Below the pieces are notes generated by a model. It ran no database searches. It saw only the letters and a list, made by a program, of their open reading frames with translations, and was not told where the DNA came from. This document shows positions 32,236 to 42,912 of a DNA stretch of 64,000 nucleotides, one piece after another (positions within the stretch are counted from its first letter, which is position 1; each line of letters opens with the position of its first letter). The position numbers and the translations under genes are program-made. Source of the stretch: Durusdinium trenchii (lineage: Eukaryota; Sar; Dinophyceae; Suessiales; Symbiodiniaceae); assembly GCA_963970005.1 (NCBI GenBank), contig CAXAMN010001481.1, positions 54,875 to 118,874 on the forward strand. Direction: 5' to 3'.

Positions 32236-34586
32236 TTCAAGGTAGTTTGACCTGTCGTCATTGCTATAGTACCTTCACCAAGGAACAGGCATTGATCACT
32301 CATTTTAAACGAGGCTCCTGTCCAGTCTTGATTTGTCAATGGGCCCAAGCACAACACTTTGGCACCACCATAGTCGTTGCATCAGCCCGCAACAATCCGG
32401 TGGCTGATCACCCACTGTCAGCCTTGCTGCACAGGTACTTCGATCTCAGTCAGGCCGGCCGTGAGCATGATTCAACGTCATGTCCAGCATTCGAGCTTGC
32501 GCATCTTTGGTTTCCCATGCTTTATACACCGTGCTGGACCCCACTACAGGGCCTGACCTGGTTTAGGCACACAGCAGACTGGCTTTCGCATTTTCCCGAG
32601 ATGCCACACACCACCTTTGTGACTGATCAGGCATTTGCCATGATTCGTGTACTTGGACATCAGCCACCAATTGCATGGGCCTGGGCCTTGGATACAGAGA
32701 GCATTCCTCACCAGCGATGGCATGCAATTCCGATTCACGAGACCACACATGAGCAACTTCAAGTCATCCAACAGATACTTGGTCATCTCACACAGATCCT
32801 GGCCCAAAACGATTTGCACCAGCTGACCCATCCGCCAGACGATGGATCTGCAACAGACCGAAGACGATCAGTCCTTCCAGGACTTGCTGACTGCATGCCA
32901 AGAAGGCTTCAAGCGGCCACGACACGAGACATCGTCCACCGGCCCTCCGAAGAATGGCGGAGAGCAACGAAAAAGGAACTCGACATCATCCACGAGTACA
33001 TCCGACAGCAGGGATGGGGACCTGATCCAGATGCTGAGCCGACTGGTCCTTCGGCAGGAGGACACCCTGAACCAGCTTGGACTAGATCGGAGCCTGATGA
33101 TCTTTCTTCAATGTGGCAAGGGCTCATTGATGCCATCCCTGCTCGAACTGGGCAAGCAGTGGCACACTCAGCGCCAAGCAGGGGAAACGACAACTTCACT
33201 CCGACAGACAATGTTCCAAGCAGTGTTCACCGAACTGATCACTCGGGCCAGCAAGTTGAACCTGACGGCAAAAGAAGACGCACTGGTTCTTGGCCTCAAG
33301 GCCAAAGGAATCCTGACCGAGGATCTGAAATGGCAGTACCTGTCATGGAACCCGGAAGCCAAGGCTCTACAGCCGAACCAGAAGACTCCACTGACGTCCG
33401 ACGATGTCTGTCAGACTCTCCGACGGATCCATCAGCTGGGCGAGAACCCCAATTTGGTGTTGAAATTTGCAGCCCTGCGACCGCTGACGCAGGACAGTTT
33501 GCCACAAGATGCCGCCATCGCAATTCCATGGAGGCTGGACGTGAGCCTTCGGGGTCCAGAAGCTCAGGAACTACATATGCTCCTGCTCAAGTTGGCCGGC
33601 AACGGCATTACACAACTCATCCTTATGAGGATGCGTCAGACCACGTTGCAGAGATCGCCCTTGGCGGTTGCAATCTCCCACAGATTGCGCAAGTCCTGAG
33701 AGGCATCCTGACGACAAGCCTCGTGAACCCAGGTTCAATGTGCTATTTGAACAGCGCTTTGCTGGCTCAGGTCTGGACCACGCTTTTGACGACACCACTC
33801 GAGCTTGACACTTGGGGAGCATGGACGCAATCGATTTTGTGCATGTTCACGACACATGCAGGGGAGGCTCACAATCCATGCCAATTTTCGCTTTTAGGTA
33901 GCAAGCTTGCAGAATGGTTCACCTCTCATGCAATGACTGCGCAACATGACGCAGGGGAATTTGCGAGTTGGATGCGAGCTCAGATGTTTGAAAAGAGTCT
34001 GATGCCGGATGGGATCCTCACGATCCATGCTTGGGACTCCCGACTGTTCACCACCACAGAAGACAGCGGTTCCCTCATTGCCCCCATTGTCCTTCGTGAT
34101 TTGCCTGAGGTCCAATCGACTTTGCAAGAGGTGATCCAGCAATGGCATCACTATGGACCATGGTTGAATGGCCTGAGAACTGCAAGCTCTTGGGTTTGTT
34201 TGCAGCTTGAGCGGCATCCTAGGTTGAATCATCGTCACCGTCAGGCCATTACGTGGGACCGCAACTGCATCCAGCTACCCGTCTTTGATGGCTACAACCA
34301 TTGTTCCATCACATGGACGGAATATCAGATTGTGGCCGGGGTCCTTCACCTAGGCAGCTCTCCTGATCAGGGCCATTACCAGGCCGTCTTGTTCAACTCC
34401 GGAGCTGGACTTTTGTGCGATGATGGCTGTAAGCCCCGACGGCTGACTCGAGACAGATCCTTTTATGAGAACATCTACCTGATCTGGGCGGCCCCAATGG
34501 CCGCCCTCAGCCCTGCATTTCGTCGACCGATTCCATGGCCTCCAGCCGACTCCATTGGAAACCTCATCTCGGCACACTTAGGTTGA
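32232..34586 (+). CDS. LINE ORF with N-terminal zinc finger and C-terminal USP-like (C19) deubiquitinase domain
   Basis: 784 residues, starting in the ATGA overlap. N-terminus: C2H2-like finger (CRHCYSTF...H...C). Middle (about 205-485): disordered, S/P/G/R-rich, exactly where a second ORF overlaps in another frame. C-terminus: all boxes of ubiquitin-specific proteases: Cys box NPGSMCYLNS (C504), QHDAGEF (D573, equivalent of QQDAxEF), and His box DQGHYQAVLF (H715) followed by a CDD motif. A functional enzyme would remove ubiquitin from proteins, perhaps protecting element proteins from the host proteasome (inference). USP-like domains downstream of LINE RTs are familiar to me from dinoflagellate proteins, but I cannot verify this here. 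Confidence 0.85.
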   Translation: MIQGSLTCRHCYSTFTKEQALITHFKRGSCPVLICQWAQAQHFGTTIVVASARNNPVADHPLSALLHRYFDLSQAGREHDSTSCPAFELAHLWFPMLYTPCWTPLQGLTWFRHTADWLSHFPEMPHTTFVTDQAFAMIRVLGHQPPIAWAWALDTESIPHQRWHAIPIHETTHEQLQVIQQILGHLTQILAQNDLHQLTHPPDDGSATDRRRSVLPGLADCMPRRLQAATTRDIVHRPSEEWRRATKKELDIIHEYIRQQGWGPDPDAEPTGPSAGGHPEPAWTRSEPDDLSSMWQGLIDAIPARTGQAVAHSAPSRGNDNFTPTDNVPSSVHRTDHSGQQVEPDGKRRRTGSWPQGQRNPDRGSEMAVPVMEPGSQGSTAEPEDSTDVRRCLSDSPTDPSAGREPQFGVEICSPATADAGQFATRCRHRNSMEAGREPSGSRSSGTTYAPAQVGRQRHYTTHPYEDASDHVAEIALGGCNLPQIAQVLRGILTTSLVNPGSMCYLNSALLAQVWTTLLTTPLELDTWGAWTQSILCMFTTHAGEAHNPCQFSLLGSKLAEWFTSHAMTAQHDAGEFASWMRAQMFEKSLMPDGILTIHAWDSRLFTTTEDSGSLIAPIVLRDLPEVQSTLQEVIQQWHHYGPWLNGLRTASSWVCLQLERHPRLNHRHRQAITWDRNCIQLPVFDGYNHCSITWTEYQIVAGVLHLGSSPDQGHYQAVLFNSGAGLLCDDGCKPRRLTRDRSFYENIYLIWAAPMAALSPAFRRPIPWPPADSIGNLISAHLG
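32842..33699 (+). CDS. Overlapping ORF of the LINE, helical protein of a dinoflagellate retroelement family
   Basis: 285 codons in a different frame from, and wholly inside, the 784-residue ORF. It has its own ATG and stop. N-terminus QSFQDLLTACQEGFKRP, then an S/T-rich linker, then a helical domain (MLSRLVLRQEDTLNQL, FLQCGKGSLMPSLLELGKQW, LWxx-like C-terminus). I recall this domain next to LINE RTs in dinoflagellate proteins. In the sample I checked (33001-33060) codon third positions in this frame are mostly G/C, unlike the overlapping frame, which suggests this is the main coding frame here. Confidence 0.7.
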   Translation: MDLQQTEDDQSFQDLLTACQEGFKRPRHETSSTGPPKNGGEQRKRNSTSSTSTSDSRDGDLIQMLSRLVLRQEDTLNQLGLDRSLMIFLQCGKGSLMPSLLELGKQWHTQRQAGETTTSLRQTMFQAVFTELITRASKLNLTAKEDALVLGLKAKGILTEDLKWQYLSWNPEAKALQPNQKTPLTSDDVCQTLRRIHQLGENPNLVLKFAALRPLTQDSLPQDAAIAIPWRLDVSLRGPEAQELHMLLLKLAGNGITQLILMRMRQTTLQRSPLAVAISHRLRKS

Positions 34587-34698
34587 CAAGCTTTTGCACT
34601 TGATGGGCCTTTCGATCCTCACGAAGGAACCACAACTAGTTTTGTGCGGCCCAACACGGGCGGATCGACCCGACCGGCGGCAGATGAATGAATGAATA

Positions 34699-35985
34699 AC
34701 AACTAAAATATATTTAAAAAAGAATATGAATAGATTTTTATTAAATGAAAAAACGATTATTTGGATTATTATTGGAAAAAATAGAATTAGTGTGGATTTA
34801 ATTGAATTTTGAATTTAGGACGGATTAATTTCGATACAAATTTATTCGATGAAATTAATTTAGAGAAATATGTATTATTAAACATAATTTAATTGATTAT
34901 TTTTGATTAAAGGAATAATTTTCATAGAATTTCGAATATCGAATTCATAGGATTATATTTCGGGAATGGATAAAGCTAAATTCCGATGATTGATTCCGGA
35001 ATAGAGGAGGAATTTCGAGAAATTATTGAAGAAGGATTAAATGGATTGGAGAAATATATGAATTATTGGGTGATTTATTGTTATTTTAGATTTGCATTTT
35101 GAAGGGGTAAAATTATAATAGTTAGCCGTAGATGATAGAAATTATTTTGTAGATTTTACTATAAGATATTATAGAATTGTTAAGGAAATATATTCCGAAA
35201 TACTATAGGATTTTTATGAAGGCAACAAAATAATAATTCGATTAGGTAAAGAAGAAAGAATTGCAATCTTGCACCGAAATGAATATTTTGGAATTTCTAT
35301 TGCGAGATAGAATCTATCCGAATCGGATTATATTTCTTGAGGGATGTAATGATCCTTCAAACAATAAATTATCTATATTGGTCAATCCAACCCTTCGATA
35401 TAAAAATAATCTTTTTGAGATATTAATTAGATAAATGGCAATTTAGAAAAGAATCAATAGAAGAATTTAGAACATTATTGCAATTATCAAAAGAATATAT
35501 TCTAAAATTATAAGGCAATATTTACGGAAAAATAAATGTCCGATTATTATCAGGGAATTTCAATATCGATTTAAATTAAAAGAATTCGAGACTTATCCAT
35601 TAAATAATTATTCATTCCTATTAAAGAATAAGATCGACTCAAACAAACTCGACGGAATCTTAAAAATGCACGTCGATAAGGAAATAGGTAGGGATGATAT
35701 CCAATTCGAAGCAATTCTAAAGCGAATTCAATCCCATTTACCTTTCGGACATAATTCGAATTAATTAAATCATAAATATTATATTGCCCAAACTGATCCC
35801 ATAAATATACCAAAACACAAAATAAAAAATACAATATGCATATTTTAAACATCAAATTTCACCTCCGCATTTTTCCTATAATATAAAATCAAAAATAAAT
35901 AATCAAAATAAACAAATTCCCATTAAATACAAAACCATATGTAATATCGTCTTCATTAAATCATATAAATAATTATTTTACTTCG
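34699..35985. other. AT-rich island 2, containing the skew switch
   Basis: Non-coding by my reading. In 34741-35340 a hand count gives about 111 G and 39 C on the plus strand, about 17 of the C in CpG. From about 35570 the bias reverses (C over G). One 94-codon minus frame (35571-35855) is open but not recognisable. Confidence 0.8.
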
Positions 35986-36370
35986 AATGATCCCCACCTG
36001 GCATCTATCTGGCATTCTATCTGGCATATCTTCTGGCATTTTGTCTGGTATCTTATCTGCCATTCTATCTGGCATATCTTCTGGCATTCTATCTGGTAAT
36101 GTATCTAGCAATCTATCTGACACACTATTTGGCATATTATCTGGCATATCTTCTTGCAACATTCTATCTAGCAATCTACCTGGCATTCTATCTGGCAAAC
36201 TATCTGGCATACTGTCTGGCATACTATCTGGCATTTTGTCTGGCATACTATCTGTCATTCTATCTAGCATATCTTCTGGCATTCTATCTGGCATTTCATC
36301 TGGCATTCTATCTGGCATATTTTCTGGCATTCTATTTGGCAATGTATCTAGCAATCTATCTGACACACTG
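35986..36370. repeat. 12-bp tandem repeat array (ATTCTATCTGGC)n, copy 1
   Basis: About 30 imperfect 12-bp units. The minus strand reads as M-P-D-R/M-P-E-D/M-P-D-S repeats because 12 is a multiple of three. The left flank TTCGAATGATCCCCACCTGG is shared with copy 2 at 42394. Confidence 0.93.
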
Positions 36371-36590
36371 GGATCGGATCCTTGCGGTTGAGGTCCGGGG
36401 TGCACATTGCGATCCGGAGCTTGCCAGACAAGATCGGCGAAGCAGATTGGCGAAGCAGATTGGCGAAGAAGATTGGCGATGAAGATTGGCGATGAAGATT
36501 GGCGATGAAGATTGGCGATGAAGATTGGCGAGGAAGGAAGGAACGAGGAAGGAAGGAAGGAAGGAAGGAAGGAAGGAAGAACAATTGTGA
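36371..36590. repeat. One 40-bp unit plus (GATGAAGATTGGC)n and (GGAA)n arrays
   Basis: Downstream part of the composite repeat: GGATCCTTGCGGTTGAGGTC, then 15-bp GATGAAGATTGGCGAT-like units, then GGAA tetranucleotides. Confidence 0.85.
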
Positions 36591-36962
36591 TAAAATCTAA
36601 CAGCCCTCACCTGGCAGATGGGAAATTGTAAAAACAGATAATTCAATTAACAAATACCTAAACAATCATTACAAACCGAACCAAAAATCATCTAATAACA
36701 AATTACACAAATCACTATAATAAAATAAAAACATGATGATTCCAATTTACCAAAAATAATTAGAAACCAAATCGACAAATATATATAAATATCAATAACT
36801 AGTATATCAATTAACTATTCAATAATCACATTTCGGATATACGACGGTTTAAATATTTTCAAAATATATATAGATAGAATAAATATTTTTCGAAACTATA
36901 ACTTCATTCGAATAACCTGAGAAAGGAGAGGACGAAAGCCAGCGAGAGACCAATATAATAAT
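36591..36962. other. AT-rich island 3 (C over G)
   Basis: Non-coding, strongly A+T-rich, C clearly more frequent than G on the plus strand. Confidence 0.7.
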
Positions 36963-37620
36963 GCAAGATTGGGAGGAAAAATAGCGGAGCACTTATTGTT
37001 GAATGCCTGTAGCTTTCATGGAGCTTATATCAATGTGGAATAGATCAAGATCGGAGCACAGCATGAAGTGTTGAATGTTTTTTAGTTTCATCGATTTTCC
37101 TGGCACGGTGCTCTCTGGCGCGTCCCTGATTGGTGGTCTACTTGAGAATCCGTGTAAAAATATATGTCAGTGAAGATTAGGAGAAGGATGCCCGAAAGGT
37201 GGTTTTTGGTTATTTTGAACTGTGTTTCGGGCATCGAGCGTCAATGCGAAGCCCTATAAAGAGTAGGATTGGGAGAAAAGAAGCGGAGAACACTCATTCT
37301 TGAATGATTGAGTTATCGTGGAGTTGGTGTCATTGCGACGTAGATGAAGATTAGAACATAATACGACATATTAAATGTCTTTAGTATTCTTGATTTGCTT
37401 GGTGCGGCGCCTTCTGGAGTGTCCCTTGCTGGTATTCTATTTGAGAATCCGTGCAAAAATAAACGTCAATGAATACCAGGAGAAGATGCCCGAAATTGTT
37501 TTTGTGGCTGTGTTGAAATATGTTTCGGGTATCATGCATCAATGTGAAGCCCTATAGAATGCAGGGTTGGGAGGATCGGAATACAATATAAAGTGTTAAA
37601 CGCTTGCAACTTTCTTGCTT
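36963..37620 (+). repeat. Diverged tandem repeat, period about 300 bp
   Basis: Unit starts at about 36963 (AGATTGGGAGGAAAA), 37263 (AGGATTGGGAGAAAA) and 37563 (GGGTTGGGAGGAT). Shared internal blocks include GAGAATCCGTG, GATGCCCGAAA and GAAGCCCTATA. No coding or RNA family recognised. Confidence 0.8.
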
Positions 37621-37739
37621 CTCCTCTTGCGGCACTCTTATCCCCAAGCTTCTACTTCGCCCAACTGGACATACTCACATCGTTCGTTCCCAGAGCGTTC
37701 ACTCTTTGTTGCTAGGTCCTCCTTGGCATAATTAGAGTT

Positions 37740-37985
37740 ACACAATGCCTATGCCCTACTCAGGACTAGAAAAATTGTCTCCAGACCCCTTCATGATGCT
37801 AATGATGCACTACGCGACGTCCATTGCATCACTCGCATCACCAGACCCCATTTTGCACTGCTTTTCTAACCCTCCCTTTGGAGCGCTCTCCCCCATCAAG
37901 CTCCGGGTTCACCCTCTCAAAAGAGGCCTTTTTGCGCCCTCCCCCCCCATATTCCCTTAACTTATTTCGTTCGCTCTAAGAGCTC
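37740..37985 (+). repeat. Dispersed module, less mutated copy (partner at 45000-45175)
   Basis: It aligns along its length with 45000-45175: both contain ATCACCA-ACCCCATTTT and end TTCGTTCG. This copy is GC-richer. Confidence 0.75.
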
Positions 37986-38229
37986 AAGCCTAACCTATCG
38001 GCTGGCTTTCGTAAAAAATGTAACCAATATAAATCGATCGAATCAATAAAATCAATAAAATCATTTTCGAAAAAAACCAATCGATCAAAAATTCAAAGAT
38101 ACAACAAACCACAATAATTGCTTAATTTAAGACCAATACCAAAAATAACACAAATTAATAATCCGCTAAAACACGAATAAAAATTAATCCGGCATAGACA
38201 GCAAATAACACTTCAAGAAAAATTGGACA
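37986..38229. other. AT-rich island 4 (C over G)
   Basis: Non-coding; remaining G is mostly in CpG. Confidence 0.65.
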
Positions 38230-38905
38230 CCATGGCAAAACCGGGAGATAAGCTTGTGAGACATCCCATTCAAAGCCGAGAAAATGATGGAAACAATAAA
38301 CAAGATCTAAATCATCTCATAACAGCATCCGCGTCAAAGGCAAGCAAGAAAATGACAAGGCGACAGCGGCAACCAAGAGCGAAATCAAGAACAGAAATAA
38401 GCTTGGGAAACACGGCGGCAGCGGCAACCAAGAACGAAATCATGAAGGGAGATAAGCTTGAGAAACAAGACGGCAATTGCAGCCAGGAACGAAATCATGA
38501 AGGGAGACACAAGGCGGCAGCGGCAGCCAAGAACGAAATCAGGAAGAAAGACTAGCTTGGGAGACAAGCTGGCAGCGGCAGCCAAAAGCGAAATCATGAA
38601 GGGGGACAAGCTTGGCAGACAAGCCGGCANNNNNNNNNNGAATATAATTTGGGAAACAAGACGGCAGTGGCAACCAAGAGCGAAGTTATCAAAGGAAATA
38701 AACTTGGGGAGACAAGGCGGCAGCTGCAATCAAAAGCGAAATCATGAAGGAAAATAAATTGAAGAAACAAGACGGCAACGGCAGCCAGGAGCGAAGTCAT
38801 AAAGGGAAACAAATTTAGGAGATAAGCCGGCAGCGGCAGCCAAAAGCGAAATCATAAAGGGAAACAAGCTTGGGAAACAAGGCGGCAGCGGCAAAAAAAT
38901 CCATT
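38230..38905 (+). repeat. Tandem repeat of about 53-57 bp units, interrupted by assembly gap
   Basis: Units carry GGCGGCAGCGGCAGCCAAGA and GCGAAATCATGAAGGGA blocks. The 10 N lie inside the array, so the true copy number is unknown. Confidence 0.9.
38630..38639. other. Assembly gap, 10 N
   Basis: Ten N bases within the tandem array. Confidence 1.
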
Positions 38906-39365
38906 AAGAAGTAAGAATCTCTTTACCTTCCAGCTATCTAGGGAACAATATATAAATAAAAAGATCAATTCAATATATCTCATTAAATTATTAATAAATA
39001 ATTAAAAAATTACATCTATAATTTAGAAGCATAACAATCCTATATCCCTGAGAAGGGGAAGACGAAAGCCAATTATTTTTCCGACGGCGGCTACAAAGCT
39101 AAGGTCGGGGATCGTCGCGGCAGCTGCATCCAGAGAAGGTACCGGGGGAGGTCCATGAGGAGGTTCTAGAAAAGGTTCGGGAACAGGTTCCAAAATTAAA
39201 GGACCGGATAACCCCACATATGAATCTTTACGAATCTTAAGTTTCTAAAGCACAAAGCAGTCAGAATCTCAATAGCTTCTATAACACGGCCTTGTCAGGA
39301 AGTGATATCAGCTTCCGACAACAGAGGGGTGGGAGAGAAGGTGTAAAAGAGTGATGTGCACGACG
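38906..39365. other. Non-coding spacer, partly AT-rich
   Basis: No gene or repeat family recognised. Confidence 0.5.
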
Positions 39366-39465
39366 GATGTACGAGGTATTGTGCACACAGGTGTGCGCAG
39401 CCACAACTAGCCAACAACACCAGCGGTTGTCGCACGTCCGCAATACGGGGCATAATGTACAAAAG

Positions 39466-40100
39466 TTATACTACAAAGTCGCCAGTTCTCAGCTTCCAGC
39501 TCCACAGATTGCTCCGCGTACTAAAGTTGTACTACAAAGTCGCCAGTTCTCAGCTTCCAGCTCCACAGCTACTCCGCGTACTAAAGTTGTACTAGAAACT
39601 CGCCAGTTCTCAGCTTCTAACTCCACAGCTACTCCGCGTACTAAAGTTGTACTACAAAGTCGCCAGTTCTCAACTTCCAGCTCCACAGATTGCTCCGCGT
39701 ACTAAAGTTGTACTAGAAACTCGCCAGTTCTCAGCTTCCAGCTCCACAGCTACTCCGCGTACTAAAGTTGTACTACAACGTCGCCAGTTCTCAGCTTCCA
39801 GCTCCCCAGATACTCCACGGACTCAAGTTGTACTACCAAGTCACCAGTTCTCATCTTCCCACTCCCCAGCTACTCCGCGTCCTACAGTTGCACTACCACG
39901 TCGCCAATTCTTATCTTCCAGCTCCCCAGCTACTCCGCGCACTAAAGTCGTACTACACAGTCGCCAGTTCTCATCTTCCAGCTCCCCAGCTACTCCGCGA
40001 ACGAAAGTTCGACTACAAAGTCGCCAGTTCTCAGCTTCCAGCTCCACAGATTGCTCCGCAGACTCAAGTTGTACGACAAACTCGCCAGTTCTCAGCTTCC
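39466..40100 (+). repeat. 60-bp tandem repeat array (20 codons per unit)
   Basis: About ten units of 60 bp (GTCGCCAGTTCTCAGCTTCC ... CCGCGTACTAAAGTTGTACT). Because 60 is divisible by three, frames stay open and give artificial 20-residue repeats (for example TPRTKVVLQSRQFSASS). Confidence 0.95.
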
Positions 40101-41395
40101 ACGCAACCGCCAGACCCTCTAACAGAGCGAGATCTACTGCAATTCACAATAAGACAGCGCCGCAGCCGACCAGCGGCCACCACCGGCGACCACCGGCGCC
40201 CATGCAACCGCCAGACCCTCTAAGAGAGCGAGACCTACTGCAATTCACAATACGACAGCGAGCGCCGTCTCTATGCGAGCGAGATCTACTGCAATTCACA
40301 ATAAGACAGCGCCGCACCCGACCAGCGGCGACCACCGGCGACCGCCGGCGCCCACGCAACCGCCAGACCCTCTAAGAGAGCGAGATCTACTGCAATTCGC
40401 AATACGACAGCGAGCGCCGTCTCTATGAGAGCGAGATCTACTGCACAATTCACACTAAGAAGCACCGCGCCCGACCAGCGGCGACCAGCGGCGCCCACGC
40501 AACCGCCAGACCATCTAAGAGAGCGAGATCTACTGCAATTCACCATACGACAGCGAGCGCCGTCTCTATGAGAGCGAGATCTTCTGCGCAATTCACAATA
40601 AGACAGCGCCGCGCCCGACCAGCGGCGACCACCGGCGACCACCGGCGCCCACGCAACGCCAGACCCTCTAAGAGAGCGAGATCTACTGCAATTCACAATA
40701 CGTCAGCGAGCGCCGTCTCTCTGAGAGCGAGATCTACTGCAATTCACAATAAAACAGCGCCGCGCCCGACCAGCGGCGACCAGCGGCGACCACGCAACCG
40801 CCAGACCCTCTAAGAGAGCGAGACCTACTGCAATTCACAATACGACAGCGAGCAATAAGACAGCGCCGCGCCCGACCAGCGGCGACCACCGGCGCCCACG
40901 CAACCGCCAGACCCTCTAAGAGAGCGAGATCTACTGCAATTCACAATATGACAGCGAGCGCCGTCTCTCTGAGAGCGAGATCTACTGCAACTCACAATAA
41001 GACAGCGCCGCGCCCGACCAGCGGCGACCACCGGCGCCCACGCAACCGCCAGACCCTCTAAGCGAGCGAGATCTACTGCAATTCACAATACGACAGCGAG
41101 CGCCGTCTCTAGGAGAGCGACATCTACTGCAACTCACAATAAGACAGCGCCGCACCCGACCAGCGGCGACCACCGGCGAGCACCGGCGCCCACGCAACCG
41201 CCAGACCCTCTAAGAGAGCGAGATCTACTGCAATTCGCAATACGACAACGAGCGCCGTCTCTATGAGAACGAAATCTACTGCGCAATTCACACTAAGACA
41301 GCGCCGCGCCCGACCAGCGGCGACCACCGGCGCCCACGCAACCACCAGACCCTCTAACGGAGCGCGATTCATTGCAATTTACAATAGCACATGTG
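40101..41395 (+). repeat. Tandem repeat array, units about 140-158 bp (two short units of 103-107 bp)
   Basis: The marker CCGCCAGACCCTCTAA recurs at about 40105, 40210, 40361, 40503, 40658, 40798, 40905, 41045, 41203 and 41341. Each unit holds GCGAGATCTACTGCAATTCA and GCGCCCGACCAGCGGCGACC. Confidence 0.95.
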
Positions 41396-41970
41396 TGGTG
41401 AGTGGTGTGGTAATCACAGCCGACCACGCAACCACCAGACCCTCTAACGGAGCGGTGACTGGTGTAAGATGAGTACTGTGTGATGAGTAGTGTAAGATGA
41501 GTGGTGTGAGATGAGTGGTGTGTGATGAGTGGTGTGTGATGAGTGGTGTGTGATGAGTGGTGTGTGGTGAGTGGTGTGTGATGAGTGGTGTGTGATGAGT
41601 CGTGTGTGATGAGTGGTGTGGTGATGAGTTTTTTGTCTCGGTGTGTGTTGTCTCGGTGTGTGTGATCTCTGTGTGTGTTGTCTCTCGGTGTGTGTGATCT
41701 CTGTGTGTGTGATCTCTGTGTGTGTGTGGTCTCTGTGTGTGATGAGTGGTGTGTGATGAGTGGTGTGTGGTGAGTGGTGTGTGATGAGTGGTGTGTGATG
41801 AGTCGTGTGTGATGAGTCGTGTGCGATGAGTGGTGTGGTGTGGTGATGAGTGTTTTGTCTCAGTGTGTGTGATCTCTGTGTGTGTGTTGTCTCTGTGTGT
41901 GTTGTTTCGGTGTGCGTTGTCTCGGTGTGCGTTGTCTTAGTGTGTGTTGTCTTTGTGTGTGTTGTAGTGG
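41396..41970 (+). repeat. TG-rich minisatellite (GTGTGATGAGTG)n and (GTCTCGGTGTGTGTT)n
   Basis: Long run of GATGAGTGGTGTGT and TCTCTGTGTGTG units. Confidence 0.95.
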
Positions 41971-42393
41971 GAGGGGGAGGAGGAACCGGGAGGAGGCGGA
42001 GTGAGACTTAGAAAAGAAGAACCCTTTACTAAGATGCGGGGAACAAACAAGGATCTAGAGGAGGATATGGACAACGAAGAGATTTTCCGAGTGGCGCTTC
42101 GTGCTATTGGGGACTTTACTTAAGTAAATATAACCATATATCGCAACTATAGCTCTCCCAAAGACAGAAAGACATAAAACCATAAAGACATAGAATCATA
42201 AAAAACATAAACATAAAACACAGAAAAATTACTATTTACGAAGGATCCTTTTCTAATAACAATTCGTCGCTGCCAACCAACTACTATATTTGCCCCAATA
42301 CATCCAACAAAACATCTTTAACAAAATAACTAAGAAAATGGGGAAGAATTATATATCTCAACATTAATATCATCAACCCAGAAGAACATTACC
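41971..42393. other. Spacer, GA-rich then AT-rich (C over G)
   Basis: No gene recognised. AT-rich from about 42120. Confidence 0.5.
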
Positions 42394-42912
42394 TTACTTC
42401 GAATGATCCCCACCTGGCATCTACTTGGCATTCTATCTGGCATATCTTCTGGCATTTTGTCCGGCATACTATCTATCATTCTATCTGACATATCTTCTGG
42501 CATTCTATCTGGCATATTTTTTAACATTCTATTTGGCAATGTATCTAGCAGTCTATCTGACACACTATTTGGCATATTATCTGGCATATCTTTTTACAAC
42601 ATTCTATTTGATAATCTATCTGGCATTCTATCTGGCAATTTATCTGGCAAACTATCTGGCATATTGTCTGGCATACTATCTGGCATTTTGTCTGGCATAC
42701 TATCTATCATTCTATCTGGCATATCTTCTGGTATTCTATCTGACATTTTATCTAGCATTCTATCTGGCATATTTTCTGGCATTCTATCTGGTAATATATC
42801 TAGTAATTTATCTAACACTCTATTTGGCATATTATCTGGCATATCTTCTTGCAACATTCCATCTGGCAATCTACCTGGCTTTCTATCTGGCATTTTATCT
42901 GGCAAACTATCT
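42394..42912. repeat. 12-bp tandem repeat array, copy 2
   Basis: About 40 units of the same 12-bp motif and the same left flank as copy 1 at 35978. Confidence 0.93.

Larger units (their letters stand above)
30430..34698 (+). mobile_element. 5'-truncated LINE-type retrotransposon with zinc-finger and protease-like ORFs
   Basis: It starts abruptly inside a reverse transcriptase palm (YVDDIH at 30436). It continues through RT C-terminus, C2H2 zinc fingers, a second ORF with a USP-like domain and an overlapping third ORF, and ends with a short ATGAATGAATGAATAA tail at about 34683-34698. A missing 5' end and a short tandem 3' tail are typical of target-primed reverse transcription. It is flanked on both sides by AT-rich islands. 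Confidence 0.8.

Noticed and set aside
35400-35700. Skew flip as a replication origin
   Set aside because: The sign order (G-rich then C-rich on the plus strand) is that of a bacterial-type terminus, not an origin. Convergent transcription fits the gene orientations better.
35571-35855. 94-codon minus-strand ORF in the AT-rich island
   Set aside because: No recognisable family, composition matches the surrounding decayed DNA, and skew makes chance open frames more likely.
36003-36405. Minus-strand protein with M-P-D-R repeats (also at 42330-43166)
   Set aside because: Explained by a 12-bp satellite kept in frame by its length.
39466-40375. 242-residue repeat protein gene
   Set aside because: Frame openness is explained by the 60-bp satellite period; no independent coding evidence.
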